Notes: generated by a model not told the origin, from the letters alone. A stretch of 64,000 nucleotides of DNA from Aphelocoma coerulescens (GCF_041296385.1 NC_091014.1:56128078-56192077), one strand, 5' to 3'. Counted from the first letter of the stretch, positions 40,273 to 52,500 are shown. Numbers and translations: made by a program.

Positions 40273-40861
40273 TGGTTTTGACTGAGATGGAGTTAATTTT
40301 CTTCTTAGTAGCTGGAACAGTGCTGTGTTTTGGATTTAGCATGAGAATAAAGTTGATAACACACTGATATTTTTGTTATTGCTAAGTCATGTTTACTCAA
40401 ATAGAAGGATTTTTCAGTTTCCCATGCTCTGCCAGTGAGGAGCTGCACAAGAAGCCAGGAGGGTACATGGCCAGGACAGCTGACCCAAAGGCCAGATATT
40501 CCATACCGTATGACAACATGCCCAGTATGTAAACTGGGAGAGTTACCTGGAAGGGGCTGACTGCTGCTCAGGAATGGGCTGGGCATTGGTCAGCAGGTAG
40601 AGAGCAACTGTGTTGTGCATCACCTGCTTTTTCTTGGGTTTTATTCCTCTCTCTGTCTCCTTTTCATTGCAATTACTGTTGTTGTTGTAATAACAATGGT
40701 GATTATAATAATATTTTACCTCGTTTGAATTATTAAGCTGTTTTTATCTCAACCCATGAGTTTTCCCCTTTTCTGATTCTCGTCCCCATCCCACAGGAAG
40801 GATGTGGGGTTAGCGAGTGGCTGTGTTGTACTTAGTTGCTATCTAGGTTTAAACCGTGAAA
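40273..40861 (+). mobile_element. Solo ERV-L type LTR
   Basis: A single long terminal repeat of an endogenous class III (ERV-L) retrovirus, about 589 bases, in sense orientation to LARGE1. It begins TGGTTTTGACTGAGATGG, passes through the family blocks CAGTGCTGTGTTTTGGATTT, GATAACACACTGATA and CAGGACAGCTGACCC, and ends near ATCTCAACCCATGAGTTTTC and GGTTTAAACCGTGAAA. No internal retroviral genes flank it, so it is a recombination-derived solo LTR. The position normally holding the TATA box reads TATGTAAA (about 40525-40532), which looks decayed. No exact 5-bp target duplication was found, and the 3' terminal CA is also lost. Confidence 0.88.
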
Positions 40862-41091
40862 ATGAACAGAGAAATATTTATATTTCAATAAAGATTTACT
40901 ATTTAATTCTTTCATATTGTGTTTCCTAATCTTGGTTTTACTCTACACCCTGCCTTTATAGCACCAAACTTTTCTTTAATATTACAATGTCTCATGGCAA
41001 CCAGCTTCCATAATGGGAAGGCTGCAAAGCTGCAAGATAAAATCTCACTGTCAAGGAGTAAACTCGTTATAAACCCTCAATAGCAACATTT

Positions 41092-41188
41092 AAAGAAAAC
41101 AAACAAACAAACAAACAAACCGAAACAAACAAGAAAACCAAACCAAACCAAACCAAACAAAAAAACCAAACCAAACCAAAAAACCTCC
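41092..41188. repeat. (AAAC)n / (AACCA)n simple repeat
   Basis: A nearly G-free tract starts with five or more AAAC units and passes into AACCA-type units (about eight), with A-runs between. The strong strand bias (A and C on +) is typical of slippage-grown low-complexity DNA. No LINE or SINE body is recognised immediately upstream. Confidence 0.93.
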
Positions 41189-44100
41189 AAACCGGAAAAA
41201 TACTGCATAAGATACTGCTTTTTTACTTTGTTATATATATTTCGAGTCTGGCAAAAATCTGTAAAATCTCTCGTAAGGGACGAATGCTACATTGACACAG
41301 AGCCAAGGGAAAAGCTTTACAGTAGAAATTGTTCATTGACTCTGTGACTGCAAGTGTGGAAGAGCAGAAAGAATTAGATAACATTGATTTAAGAAACACA
41401 ACAAAGCCAAGGCACAGGATTGCTGTATAAACAGCTTTAACTGTATATATTTATTTCCAGTGGCTCTGAGAACAAATGGAAGATTACTGGGAAAAGATTA
41501 ACTGTAACAAATGCTAGGAAATGTTTGAAGCAGTTAGAAAAGCTTTTTATGTTAGAGCAGTTAAATCTAGTTAATTGTGTTTGATTTTTGTTTTCATAAT
41601 TACTTCCATTGTTTTACTGAACTTCTGCTGAATGTCTGACATAGTCAAGTTCTTGTGTCATAATTAAAAAATATATACATATATAGAAACTGAATACAAA
41701 TGTGATTAGTGTTGTGTTACATACTTTAATATATGTGCTGCTCATGCAGGTTGAGAGCTGCTTCATGCTTAGCTGAGGAGATAATCCACAATTTAAAACT
41801 AAGAAAGTACTCTGGTAAGTTAAGTGTAGCTAGTGGAAGTATCTGACTATATGTGAAGGTAAGAAAGGTCATTCTGGTCAGGTAAGAAGGTCGTGAGTAA
41901 GTCTTTGTAATGAGAAACCCAAATTGTTTTAATTCCTGCTGTGACCCTGCACACTGGCATTGTCTAAGCTGGTAGCCTTTTGGAGCACTGTTAGCAGCAG
42001 TCAGGGGTGAGCTGCCTGAGGTCGCAGCACAGTCTGTGGAGCTGTTCCTGTGCAGCAGGTTTTATAAATCCTGAACTGGTGTGTTGTAGATGTGTAGAGC
42101 ATCTGACATACTTAGAGCAGAACATCACATGCATGATATACATACAACTAGCTTTTGTGGGTATTACTTACTGAATCAGATCTCTAAAATACAATTATAT
42201 GATGCTTTTAGAGCTCAGTTGAAGAGCACGGTAGAATAATATCCTGCAATGCATGCACTCTTCCGTATCTGTGGCACAGGCAGAATATCTGATTGTGTCT
42301 GGAGGGCTGAAGCTGAGACCATGTTTGAAACTGTAAACACAAATGTTCCCTTTCACTCTGGGTCTAACCTTGGTCTCCCTTGCTTTGAGGTAAACCCAGT
42401 AAAGATGGATAAAGTTGCAGGTGCTTTTTGTGGCTCAGTTATATGTATCTGAAAATACTAACATTGGACAACAGGTAAGGAGGAACCACTGGCTATTTTT
42501 TGATTGGAGTATCACACCTGGATGCTGTGGTTAAAATGGCCGGTTACTCTTTCATCCTTTGTTTTGTTTCCGATATATTTCATGCTGTGTATTTCTGAGT
42601 ACAGGTGTTTAGTTTTCAGTCTCAACAGCCGTGCTAACTGTCAGGAGGAGCACTGCATGGCTTTGTGGAAATGAAGTAAACCATTTTACTGAAGAGATAA
42701 ATGTACCTAGCAGTGTCACATCTGAAGTAGCTTCACTTCTAGCTAGTACCATGAAACGGAACGGTGGGAGAATTCTGAAAGGCGATTGCAAGCTCATACG
42801 GCAGAAACGTGCTGCTGTGATTTGTGCTCAGTCCTTGGTCCAGCCAGTGTTGTCAATCACTTCCCTTCATGGTGGATGTCACTCTGGCACCTGTTGAAAG
42901 GAAAACCGAGTCAAAAGAACTACAATGTCTTCTTTCAATTTATTTGACAGTGGTATATTAGGTAACATTGTTTCTGAGTAAAGCCAATAGTGAATACATG
43001 ATTGAGTCCAAAGCTCTTCCTGTAAGCCAAGGATCTTCATTACCATTCATGGACATTTTATATAATTGCTTGTGTAAGGGTTGCACATGATGCATCGTCT
43101 ACTTTGGATAAAAGTACTCAGCAGGTGCTGTGATTTTATGCACTAAAAATGAATATTTAAGACCCAAGGGAAGCTATTCACAACTTTGGGGGAGGTGGAG
43201 AGATAGTAGAAGCATAATTTAAAGTAGTTTATGGTTCTTTTAAAGCACTATTAAAAGAAATACCTCAACATTTCCTAGGGTGATTCATTGCAAGCTGACT
43301 TGTCTGTTTAGGATTTTCCCAAATGTTTTTCTAGTTAGATAAAGGATATACATGAATGCACAAAATGATTTGGCTGTTTTGTCTGAATGATGACAATCTT
43401 TAGAAAACTGAATTTGCCACATTCCTATCTTTCCTTCACAGCTGAACTGGGAGTTCAGTGTTGTTCCTTTTACCTTTTTGATTTGTTAGAGTACTTTACA
43501 TTCGTAGGGCAGAAAAGCTGGATTCCATCCTCCATATCAGCTTGTTCAGAAACTTAACTTGCATGGATATTTAACAGAATATATACGAAAAATCAAATTA
43601 TTTCTTAAATATGCCACCCCGGGATGAATTAGTCCACCACCAGCACTTTAACTCTGGGCTTCAGAGTGTGTATGTCATTGCCCTGGAAATTTGTAACAAC
43701 ATGATTTCAGAAACATGGTGTTAAATCTTACTTAGTTACCTGTAATTTTTACAGGTGTCATTGACAGGAGCAGTTTCCAGGCACTGCATGTTGCAGTGCA
43801 AGATGTGGCTGCCAGTGACTGTGCTTGGGAGTTGGTATTTTCAGAGGTTTATTTTTCTGTGCACAGACTGATGTCAGTGGTGCATGGCTGTACATTTCAG
43901 GAAAAAAAAGAATTCCTACTTAAAATAAGTGTTTCTGTGCACTTTATAATATGCATGCTTATAAACACAGAAGCCAGGGAAATTATCAGTGTTTTTCAAG
44001 TAGGCACGTAAAGGACTCTCTTCAGAGAAGTTGTACAAGCTATGTGCTATAAGGAAAAGAAATGAAATGTAATCATTATCCAAATACAGTGAATAAAGAT

Positions 44101-45584
44101 AAGAGTTCTCCACAATTTATCTACCAAATGTGTGTCTCTGTCTAACACAGAGTGACTCTAATACCACAGTTGATAATATTAAGTCTGCCCACATATTTTG
44201 TGCAAAATCTCTGTGGTGAGGCATTCATTGCCTTGAAAAGCTGACACAATGGAATGCTTTTTGTGCTGGCTCTGGACAAATTATAGTCCATTTTATCAGT
44301 TCCAAGGTCACAGTACTATCATGGCTCTTAAACTGTAGTGTAGTAAAGTGGGCTCTATTGAATGTTCAGGGAACAGCTGTAAGTTTGCCTGATTACTGAA
44401 GCCAGGTACCTCTAGCACCAGAGATTTTTGTCTGAACCTATTTCTCTTGTCTACATTCTCATTTTTCCTGTAATTTAATTTCAGAATTGATTTTTACTGC
44501 AATATATGTGGAGTTGTAGAGCTAAAACACTTTCAGGACACACAGCAGCCATTGTTAACATGTCACTGTAGAAATGCTTTCATTGCTTATCTCAGCTCTA
44601 GTGCTAGTTTAAGCATAAGTCAAAGGGCACTGTTATTAAACACCTTGTACTGCTAGAGTCTGTGTTTTTTTCCCTATCATTCTTGTAGACTACTTCTATT
44701 CTTAGAATTGAAAAACTTAAGCCTTTTCACACAAAACCTGAACTAGATTTGCATGGACTTAATACTTCTCTTTCCTTTTTGAACTTGTCTACTACTAGCC
44801 TTTCCTTCCCTTTCAAAAAAACCTGCTACCAATATGAAACATTATTTTTATGCCCTGTATGCCTGCACTGGTGTGGGGAATAAAAATCCTCATGTATTTT
44901 TTTCTCAGCCCCTCTGAAATGCAGAACAATTATTTCAAATTAAGATCAGAATTATTTTTTTCCTAATAGAAACTGTTATTCAGCAGAATCCACTTCTCTC
45001 ACGGCATACAACCTAAAGCTCCTGATAGCCCCTGTGTGAATAAGGATGTTTCCTTGCCCATTTTGCACTTTCTCTTCTCCCCTTTTACATAGCAGTTTAT
45101 CAGCATTGCTTTTTTGCTGTGCAAAGTGGGTAATTTCAGTGACATCCCTCTACACCCAAACTTTACCTTTCCTTTTTTGGTTCACTCTTTTGAGTTCATG
45201 ACAGATCACTGGTTTAATGGTGTGACTTCTGCTCTTTGGGAGCAGGTGAAGGAATGTGGGTGGCTTTCTCTTATCTGCCATGGGACCCCAGCACACATGG
45301 GCATCAAAGATCTCCGAGTTCTTGTAGAGTAAAATGAGGTCAAAACCACAAATAAAGCTGACATCTCTTGGTGAGATGGAGCTTAGTGTGTATTTAGGTG
45401 ATATGATGTGGTTTATTGACTTACTGTCTTAACCTGACTTCTAAAACTTGTTTTATTATTAAGTGGTCGTGGATAATTTTGAAATAGGTACCGCCTTGAA
45501 ATTGCAGGAGCCTTTTTTTTCGCCCTGGTCTTTTAACTCTTTAGGAACACTGGCATAGTGTATATGTATAACTTGCTGTAGAGA
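41189..45584. other. Intron immediately upstream of the LARGE1 start exon
   Basis: No recognisable transposon or further exon was found. The stretch is AT-rich with a few modest GC patches (for example about 41980-42060). Confidence 0.55.
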
Positions 45585-45621
45585 GATAAGCTGCTGAAAT
45601 ATTTTTTCCTTTCCTTTTCAG
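45585..45621 (+). promoter_or_regulatory. Splice acceptor and polypyrimidine tract of the LARGE1 start exon
   Basis: A T/C run (attttttcctttccttttca) leads directly into the AG at 45620-45621. A plausible branch-point sequence, GCTGAAA around 45591-45597, lies just upstream. The tract is long and nearly uninterrupted, so the site should be strong. Confidence 0.85.
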
Positions 45622-45629
45622 GGAGTAAT

Positions 45630-45665
45630 ATGTGGGAGGCTGTGGACTATTTGCTTCCGACATAG
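45630..45665 (+). CDS. Upstream ORF in the LARGE1 5' UTR (11 codons)
   Basis: An ATG at 45630 with A at -3 opens an 11-codon frame ([11 protein letters not shown]) that stops at TAG 45663-45665. It lies 37 bases before the LARGE1 ATG and in a different frame. Such uORFs commonly reduce initiation at the main start. Whether this one is translated or conserved cannot be judged here. Confidence 0.5.
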   Translation: MWEAVDYLLPT

Positions 45666-45702
45666 GAACAACATTGGGTTGGGAATCTGCACTCCTGAGA
45701 GA

Positions 45703-45808
45703 ATGCTGGGAATCTGCAGAGGGCGACGGAAATTCCTGGCTGCCTCTCTGACCGTCCTCTTTGTCCCAGCCATTACGTGGATTTATCTGTTTGCTGGGAG
45801 TTTTGAAG
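45703..45808 (+). CDS. LARGE1: LARGE1 first coding segment (residues 1-35, partial)
   Basis: This encodes the N-terminus of LARGE1, a Golgi type II membrane glycosyltransferase. Its two catalytic domains alternately add xylose and glucuronic acid to build matriglycan on alpha-dystroglycan, the laminin receptor glycan. The 106 bases read [10 protein letters not shown], then a hydrophobic stretch (about residues 11-31, containing PAITWIYLF), then AGSFE, and end one base into the next codon. I recognise this as almost identical to vertebrate LARGE1: a short basic cytosolic tail (RGRRK) followed by a signal anchor. LARGE2 has a different N-terminus. The ATG at 45703 is chosen because it matches the family start and has A at -3. 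The catalytic domains lie in later exons outside the window. The leftover G (phase 1) fits the family aspartate codon expected next. The match is from memory of the family, not from a search. Confidence 0.93.
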
Positions 45809-45815
45809 GTAGGAG
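45809..45815 (+). promoter_or_regulatory. Splice donor of the LARGE1 start exon
   Basis: The junction reads GAAG|GTAGGAG. It matches the consensus at the last exon base G and at intron GTAG, with a weaker +4 to +6. It leaves the reading frame in phase 1. Confidence 0.85.
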
Positions 45816-47607
45816 AGGAATGATGGCTGAGGGGGGTAGTGGGGTGTTGAATGAATTGCAGCTGGGCAGACAAACGCAGATCAGCCATCATTGATTTTAT
45901 TTGAATAAATCTCGTTTGGCTTGCATATGAAATAGTTCCCAAGGTGCAGATTTCAACAAAGGGCCTTCCTTGCCCTGTTCTCACTGCTGAGGATGCTGAG
46001 TTAATTACTGGCCACAGTTACTTGGTTTTCCACTAATCTTTGAACTTTGAAAAAGTGCAACAACTCCCTGCCTGCCCAGTTCACTAATTTCTTCTCTGTA
46101 TTTTCTAATTTTTAAAAGTTGATCTATCCTATGCACGGTAAGGTTTTTAACATCTCATTTAAGATATGCTGAACACAGAAAAACAATAAATTTAAAGTTT
46201 CTTTGCATAAAACTAGTTTGTATCCACATCCATCTGACTGTCAGTGAATTCTTTTAGTTGGAATATCTTTCTGTCTCCTTCTTTCTTTAGGTGGAAATCC
46301 TCCAGTTTATAGGTACATTGACTTGCAGCTATGTAATGAGTACTTTTTATAACAAGACATGGAATAATCACTACCTTGTCTTTTAAATTGCTTCTCTGAT
46401 GAAGTTTTTTTTCTGGCCTTACAGAAGTTCAGCAGTAATGCTTCAGTTAGGGGAGGTTCACAGATTCTGGCTCTCCTGTTTTTTGCTACTCCGTAGCTTT
46501 TTTTTGTTCCTTTGTTTTGTTTATTGTGGAGGTGAAGCATTTTTTGTTGGCCAATAGGTGTTATTTTGGCAAGAGTAAAAAAAAGCTATTCAGCCTTTGT
46601 AATTTCCTTAGCATGAGGAAAGGTGTTCCAGCCTTGTATAAACTGTTCAGTCACTAGTTTACAGTCTGATAATTTTAAAAAGGCATTGTTGAAAATGTCA
46701 AGCTTCTTTCATGTATCTTTGGCTGACAGATCTGTGCTTTGTTTCAAAACAAAATGGGTTTCCACGTTAAATTAGAAATAAGAACATGTAAAGATTTTCA
46801 GTATGTGTTACATACAATTCTGAATTACTTATATGCCATGTACAAATATTTGTTTATGTAAATTTATTTGAGTACTTAAAATTCTGCGTTAATGTGCAGT
46901 AACTCCATGAGCTCATTCTAGAACGAAACACTTGCAGGATTCATGTTAAATTGAAAATATGAGGAGTGCTAGCTGCATACTTAAAAATAATGATCTGGCA
47001 GGCAGAACAGTACTGATTTTGTTTGATTTTTAAAAGCTGTGCAAATGCAGGCCTCACCTTTTTGCTTCTAGAAGAATATTATGCCGCTTTGTTGTAATGA
47101 CTATTTTAATTGTGTCCACAATTGATAATGCCATGGTGTTTTAAATTCCTCTGTGGATAGAATCCTTTGTTTTTACAGAGAACTCAATACAAATCTTGAA
47201 ATTTGCTGCTACGTGGTATTTGAAGTGACTTAAAGCTCTCAGTGTGAATTAATCTTAAATGCAAACCAGGAAACAAAGCCCATTGCCTATTACAAAGCCT
47301 GGCACTGGAAAAGGACTGGAAATTCTATAAAGTTAGTAATTCTTTCAGTTATTTTTCTATATCCATTTTCCTTTTTTCTTAATTTTGGGTGGGGCATTAT
47401 TTAATCTTTGTTGGTTAAAAACTAAGGTCAGTTAGATATTTATTTAACTGAATAATAGCTAGCATTTTCCTTAACTTGTAGATATTACGGGCAAAAAGCT
47501 AATGCCATTTTGTTATTTTATATGACTTCTTGGTTTTTTCTCCACAATGGTTCCCAAAATTTACTCATGTTTGAGCTCACTGTGGAGGTTGTAGTGAGGA
47601 AGAGGTG
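45816..47607. other. Start of the LARGE1 intron following the first coding exon
   Basis: Nothing is recognised. The sequence is AT-rich. Confidence 0.6.
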
Positions 47608-47908
47608 GCTTTCTTCTTCCAAGTAACAAGCAATAGAAAAAGAGGAAATGGCCTCAAGTTGCAGCACAGGAAATTTAGATTGGATATTAGGAAAAATTTC
47701 TTCATGGAAAGGGTTGACAAGCGTTGGAGCAGGCTGCCTAGGAAAGTGGTTGGATCACCATCCCTGGAGATGTTTAAAAGAGGTGAAGGTGTGGCACTCA
47801 GGGACGTGGTTTAGTGGTGGATGTGGCAGTGCTGGGCAAATGGATGGACTCAATGATCTTTAAAGGCCTTTTCCAACGTAAACCATTGTATCATCCTATG
47901 ATTCTATA
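47608..47908 (+). repeat. CR1 LINE 3' end
   Basis: GGAAATGGCCTCAAGTTGCA, GATTGGATATTAGGAAAAAT and TTCTTCATGGAAAGGGTTG are classic CR1 3' sequence. A + frame reads RLDIRKNFF, then RWSRLPRKVVGSPSLEMF, the last residues of CR1 ORF2. The end is CCTATGATTCTATAA. It is 5' truncated and among the better-preserved CR1 copies here. Confidence 0.94.
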
Positions 47909-48112
47909 ATTGAGTAAAAATTGCCTCACAATGGCATTGCGCCTTGATTTGAAACCATCAGCAATGTAGAGTCCTCTCTGCCTTCCGGCATTAGTTTCTT
48001 TCGTTAATCACAGGGCTAGAAATTTTCTTTTCAGTACATCTGGTTTTAGATTTGAGTAAATGGTTCTTTTTAGACTTTTCTCCACCAAATTCAAGAAACC
48101 ATCGATACCTGG

Positions 48113-48600
48113 TATCTTCATAGACTCAATTATTCAGTGTGGAAGGGAGCTCAGGAGTTCTCTCATTAAACTCCTGCTCAAATCAGTGTGGGTTTTGGAA
48201 TCAGGCAAGATTTCTTAGGCATTTATTCAACAGCGTCTTGAAAACCTCCAAGGATAGAGAAAACATGGACTTTCAGACACACCATGAATGAGTAAACATC
48301 ACCTTTTGAGCCCAACAATCTGGAGAGTTTTTCAGCTATCTACTAGCCCACCCATATATACTGTAAAATCCCAGCTTGGATACAGGGACACAGTGCTTCA
48401 GTGCAAGGGAGATCACATCAACTGGTCATGTATTCATAGTCATTTCATCACAGAAAGCAGTCAGGCTGGTCAAGCATGATTTACCTTTGGTGAATCCATG
48501 ATAATTATTGCCTGGCCAGGCTTGGGAATGTTTCTGTTTGAAGATACCTACATACAGTAGTAACATCACCTTGGTCTTTTATTCACTTAGTTAAAAGGTT
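48113..48600 (-). repeat. Diverged CR1 fragment(s), antisense
   Basis: CATAGACTCAATTATTCAG, then CTTGAAAACCTCCAAGGATA and, further on, GGTCAAGCATGATTTACCTT ('CATGATTTGCCCTTGGTGAA' in CR1) match antisense CR1 blocks that are far apart in the element. This is either one copy with a large internal deletion or two old copies. The first 160 bases are the clearer part. Confidence 0.65.
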
Positions 48601-49549
48601 GACCCAGCTGACTTGTCATAGCAAAAAATTTTGTAAGGATTTCTTTATTCTTTTGCAGGCTTTTTGTTTGTATGTTTCAGAGTTCTAAACTCAAATGTTC
48701 TAAACTCTGGTATGACATCTGCAGTGCAGTGTCTGCCTTATATATTCTTGATGTAATCAGGAATTACATTATTACATTACTCATCCATGTGTTTATATCT
48801 AAGCACTTAAGTTACTCATTTCGCCTAGCAGGGGAGTGGGATCACATTAGAATACCTTTAAAAGCTTTGTTAGTGAATCCGTAATATAAAATATGCCTTA
48901 CTGCAGTATGTTCCCATGTTCTACTTTTTAAATAGTTTCAAGTTCCTTAAGACAGAATTTTGTTTTATTTTGGATTTTGTTCTCTTGTCAGAAAGTACAC
49001 GGCAGCCTGCTGCTTCACGGTTGTCACTCAGACACTTCCAGTAAGACCCTTCCCTTAGAATATTCATTGGAGGTGGTGTGACCCAAGCTATGACAGCAAT
49101 AGCTACTAAAAGCCTCATTAATCATGTATAAATGTCTATTAAGGTTATGAAGCAGAATATTAAAGATGATATTGAACATTGTATAGGCTTTGAACATACC
49201 TGGTTACTGTTGTTTTTAATAATGGACAAGGACAGCATAATTTCAGTTATCAGTGACTTTGAATGAAGGAGCTAATTGTTCCAACATTCTTAGACTATAT
49301 TCAAAAGACAAAGTAATGGAGTAGGAAAGGTGGAGTGCATTTAAAACAGGGAAGAGGAAATAATCAAATAGTACATGATAAATTTTCATTAGAAAAAAAT
49401 TAGCAATTTGACTAACTAGCGGTAGCTCCATAAATAGCTTAATTTTCCAAGCTATATGCAGCAGTTTTCTATCCCCCTTACCATGAAGGTCATGTAAAAT
49501 GGAGATTTGGAACTGTAATTTGACCATGCTTTCTAGATTACTGATTCCT

Positions 49550-49586
<37 letters not shown>

Positions 49587-52500
49587 AAGAAAGAAAAAGT
49601 GTGTGTCCTCAGAAGATTTACGGTCACCTCTCTTTTGACAGGATGAAAATACACTTGAGTTACCAGTCCCTGTCTGGTGGATCCACTTGAGGTTGAAAGC
49701 CTAAAGTACGTGTGTAGGGCTCCCGTGTAGAACATATTTCCCAGGAAAAAAAGAGTCAATAATGTAACCTTAAGATGAAAAATTGAAAAGGTCTGTGAGA
49801 TCGTGTAGGGAGTCTGTGAGAGAGCAGTTGACTCTGGTTTCTTTTAACTGCTTGGGTAGCATTTTAAAAAACAGAGTCTGCCTTCTTTCTTGGGACTTGC
49901 TTTCCTTGATTGTCCTCTTTTCACTCCATTGTTGGGCAACTATCATTCCCTGACAATTCATTTCAGTCAAAGTCATCTGTAGAGACATGATTGAAGCCAG
50001 AGTTGGGCAAACACCTCATAAAATACAATAAAATAAATTGAAGGAAGGCTGCAAATATTCATCTTAGTATTTAAATGGATTCACTTTGATGCTGTTCACA
50101 CTCTTTTTGTGTATGTTTCCATAAATATTCTAGTGAATATGTTAATTGGGAAGACTGTCTATGGAAACAATGAATATCCAGTTTTAATATTCATGGGAAG
50201 TAGATTCTGAAATCATATTTGTGAATACTTGAATCAAAAAACTGATTCTGGGGTTTCTTGGTCTTAAGTGCCAAAAGTTTATCACATGATCTATGTGCTT
50301 GATGAAAACTGCCTGAATTTTTAATGCTTGCAGTAAGTTGCACATAGGAAGAGGCAAACAAATAATTAATTACTAAAATGTCTATCAGACACTTGCAACT
50401 GATGAACAAACATCAGAAAATAATTCCTTCACAGACAATGTAATCAAAAAGACACAAAAACTAGAATTGCTTTTTAAAATTCATTTCCTTCAGTTGGCCT
50501 GAATTTTCTCTCGTATGTGTCTCAGCAGGATTAAAGAAGGAAACTTAATCCAGTGTCCATTTAAAATACAAGTTTCAACCTTTGTATTGATCCTGTCTTT
50601 TTAATAAAGTTCTGAGAAGTCCTTAAAGGGTGCCTCTGCATATAGTGAGGGTGCTACTGTGATGGGTGCCTGAACAGGTTTATAGGAGGTGTGTTTAGTG
50701 GATATTAGCTATCTTTAGTTAAAATGCCACCCCTTCATTTCCATTCTGGAGTAAATGATGGTGGCTTACTCCTCTCATTACATTTATTTCAGGTGATGAG
50801 CATTGTCGCTTAAGCACCTCTCTCTGCTTCAATCACTATACCTTCTTAAATATGTTTGGGAGTAAAATGAATTATGATACCAAAGACCTTAGGCTTATGT
50901 GAAGTTTTGTTGCATTATCCTGGAAAACTTGTCCTTCTGTGAAACCCTGGTGATTTGGTAATACAGAACACCGATAAAGGACCAGAAGTTCCATGCTGTG
51001 AAAGCTGAATCTCATTCTCTGCTCATCATCTTTAGCTTAGAAGCCAGTGATGCCATGTTTCTTTTGTTTTACAGACTTGAGAAGTCTTATATATCCATCA
51101 TCTATGAAAATAAAATTAATAGGTGAATATGGAAAAGTAAAGAGTTTTGTTCCCCATTTTATAAATAGTCTGCTTGTGAGCAGTGACAGGAAATTTGAAG
51201 TAGTTTCTGTACCAAAACAAGAATGGCCTTATGCCAAGAGTGTCAGCCAAAATCCACCCATGGTTGTGAGAAGCTTTTGGAGGTCAAATTGTGGAGTTGG
51301 GGTGGCATGGATCTTTTTTATTCTCAATGACTTTTTCAATTAAACTTAAAATTATGGAATACAATTTTGTGCTTAGCTAGTAAGATCCACTCCAGCTCAG
51401 CCCCTAAATGCTGAAGTCAGTGCTGTTTTTTCTTTAGCTTGCCAGGAGTTCACACCCTTAAACCAATACCCTGTTATCTCAGAAGAAGCCATGAATCTTG
51501 CAGTGGCCACTTCTTTTGTCGGTGTGCTGTGCCAAATGAAAGCAAGTCTGCATTGCTATTTGGAATTCCAGTACAGAAGGCACATGTTTGCTTTTGATGC
51601 TCATATTTTTAAGTACAAGGTTTCAGAAAAGTAAAGTAAGCTGTAGGCTTACCTTCTTTCTTCTCTGTACAACCTCTTGATTGGACGGAATAGTTCTTCA
51701 CTTCTAAACACCAGTTTTCTCTTGGCTTTCTTTTTCTAGACAGCTCTTAATTTGTCATTTCTGGCAGAAACAGAAAGGTCAGAATGAAAAGGAATTCTTT
51801 GATGGGAGTGAGGGGCCAGCTTCTTTGGAACAGCAGCTAACTGAATATAATCAGTGGGATTTCTCAAGGGTTGTGTTTCATCTTTGTCTTCCTCCTTCTT
51901 TGAACAAACTAGTTGCATTACACAAAAGTGAGCAAATTTCTCCCAAGAAGGGATATCTGGGTGCCCAAATTCTGTTAGGGCTGCATGGGAGACTTAACAC
52001 TAGGACCGTTATTTCCTGGTTATTCCTCCTCTGTTTCAGAGATAGGTACTTACTAACTTCATAGTCAAAGCATGTTTTTTAATAGAAGAACGGAAAAACA
52101 AGGTGAGCTTAAATGTTTTGTTAAAAAAAACCTGAATAAACAAACCCCAAGAAGTAGTGCTTGGCTTTCTGAAACAAAATGTGCAGTTATAAGTACACCA
52201 GAACTCCTTTGTGTGCTGGAACTAATGTAGCCTGACCTGCTCTGATTGATGTCATGCAGGTGATTGATGTTGAAGTTGCTTTTCCTACAATCAGGGCATT
52301 TATAAAATCTAGCTCCCATATGGATCTCCTGGTATCTAAATAAATCTTGAGATCATGCTGCAGTGTATTTCTCAGTGGTGGAGTGTTTGGCATCTCTCAT
52401 CTCTCTCTGTAGAGAGATGTAATAGTAGAAGCTTCATTACCTCTGACTTCTTTCCCTCTAACAAAGTAATTTGAAATTAATCAATGAGCTTTGGGGGCAA

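Larger units (their letters stand above)
45622..45808 (+). other. LARGE1: LARGE1 exon (5' UTR end plus start codon)
   Basis: The exon is bounded by an acceptor whose AG ends at 45621 and a donor GT at 45809. The first 81 bases are 5' UTR and the last 106 are coding. Because the UTR runs straight into an acceptor, at least one non-coding exon and the promoter must lie further upstream. No other LARGE1 coding exon is seen in the next 18 kb, in line with the very long introns known for this gene in vertebrates. Confidence 0.88.

Noticed and set aside
41092..41188. CRISPR-like repeat array
   Set aside because: The units are 4-5 bases with no spacers, so it is a simple repeat in a vertebrate genome.
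45679..45702. In-frame extension upstream of the LARGE1 ATG
   Set aside because: The upstream codon is TTG, and the ATG at 45703 gives the family N-terminus exactly.
45541..45984. 147-codon open frame on the - strand
   Set aside because: It lies antisense over the LARGE1 start exon and owes its openness to that exon. There is no independent evidence.
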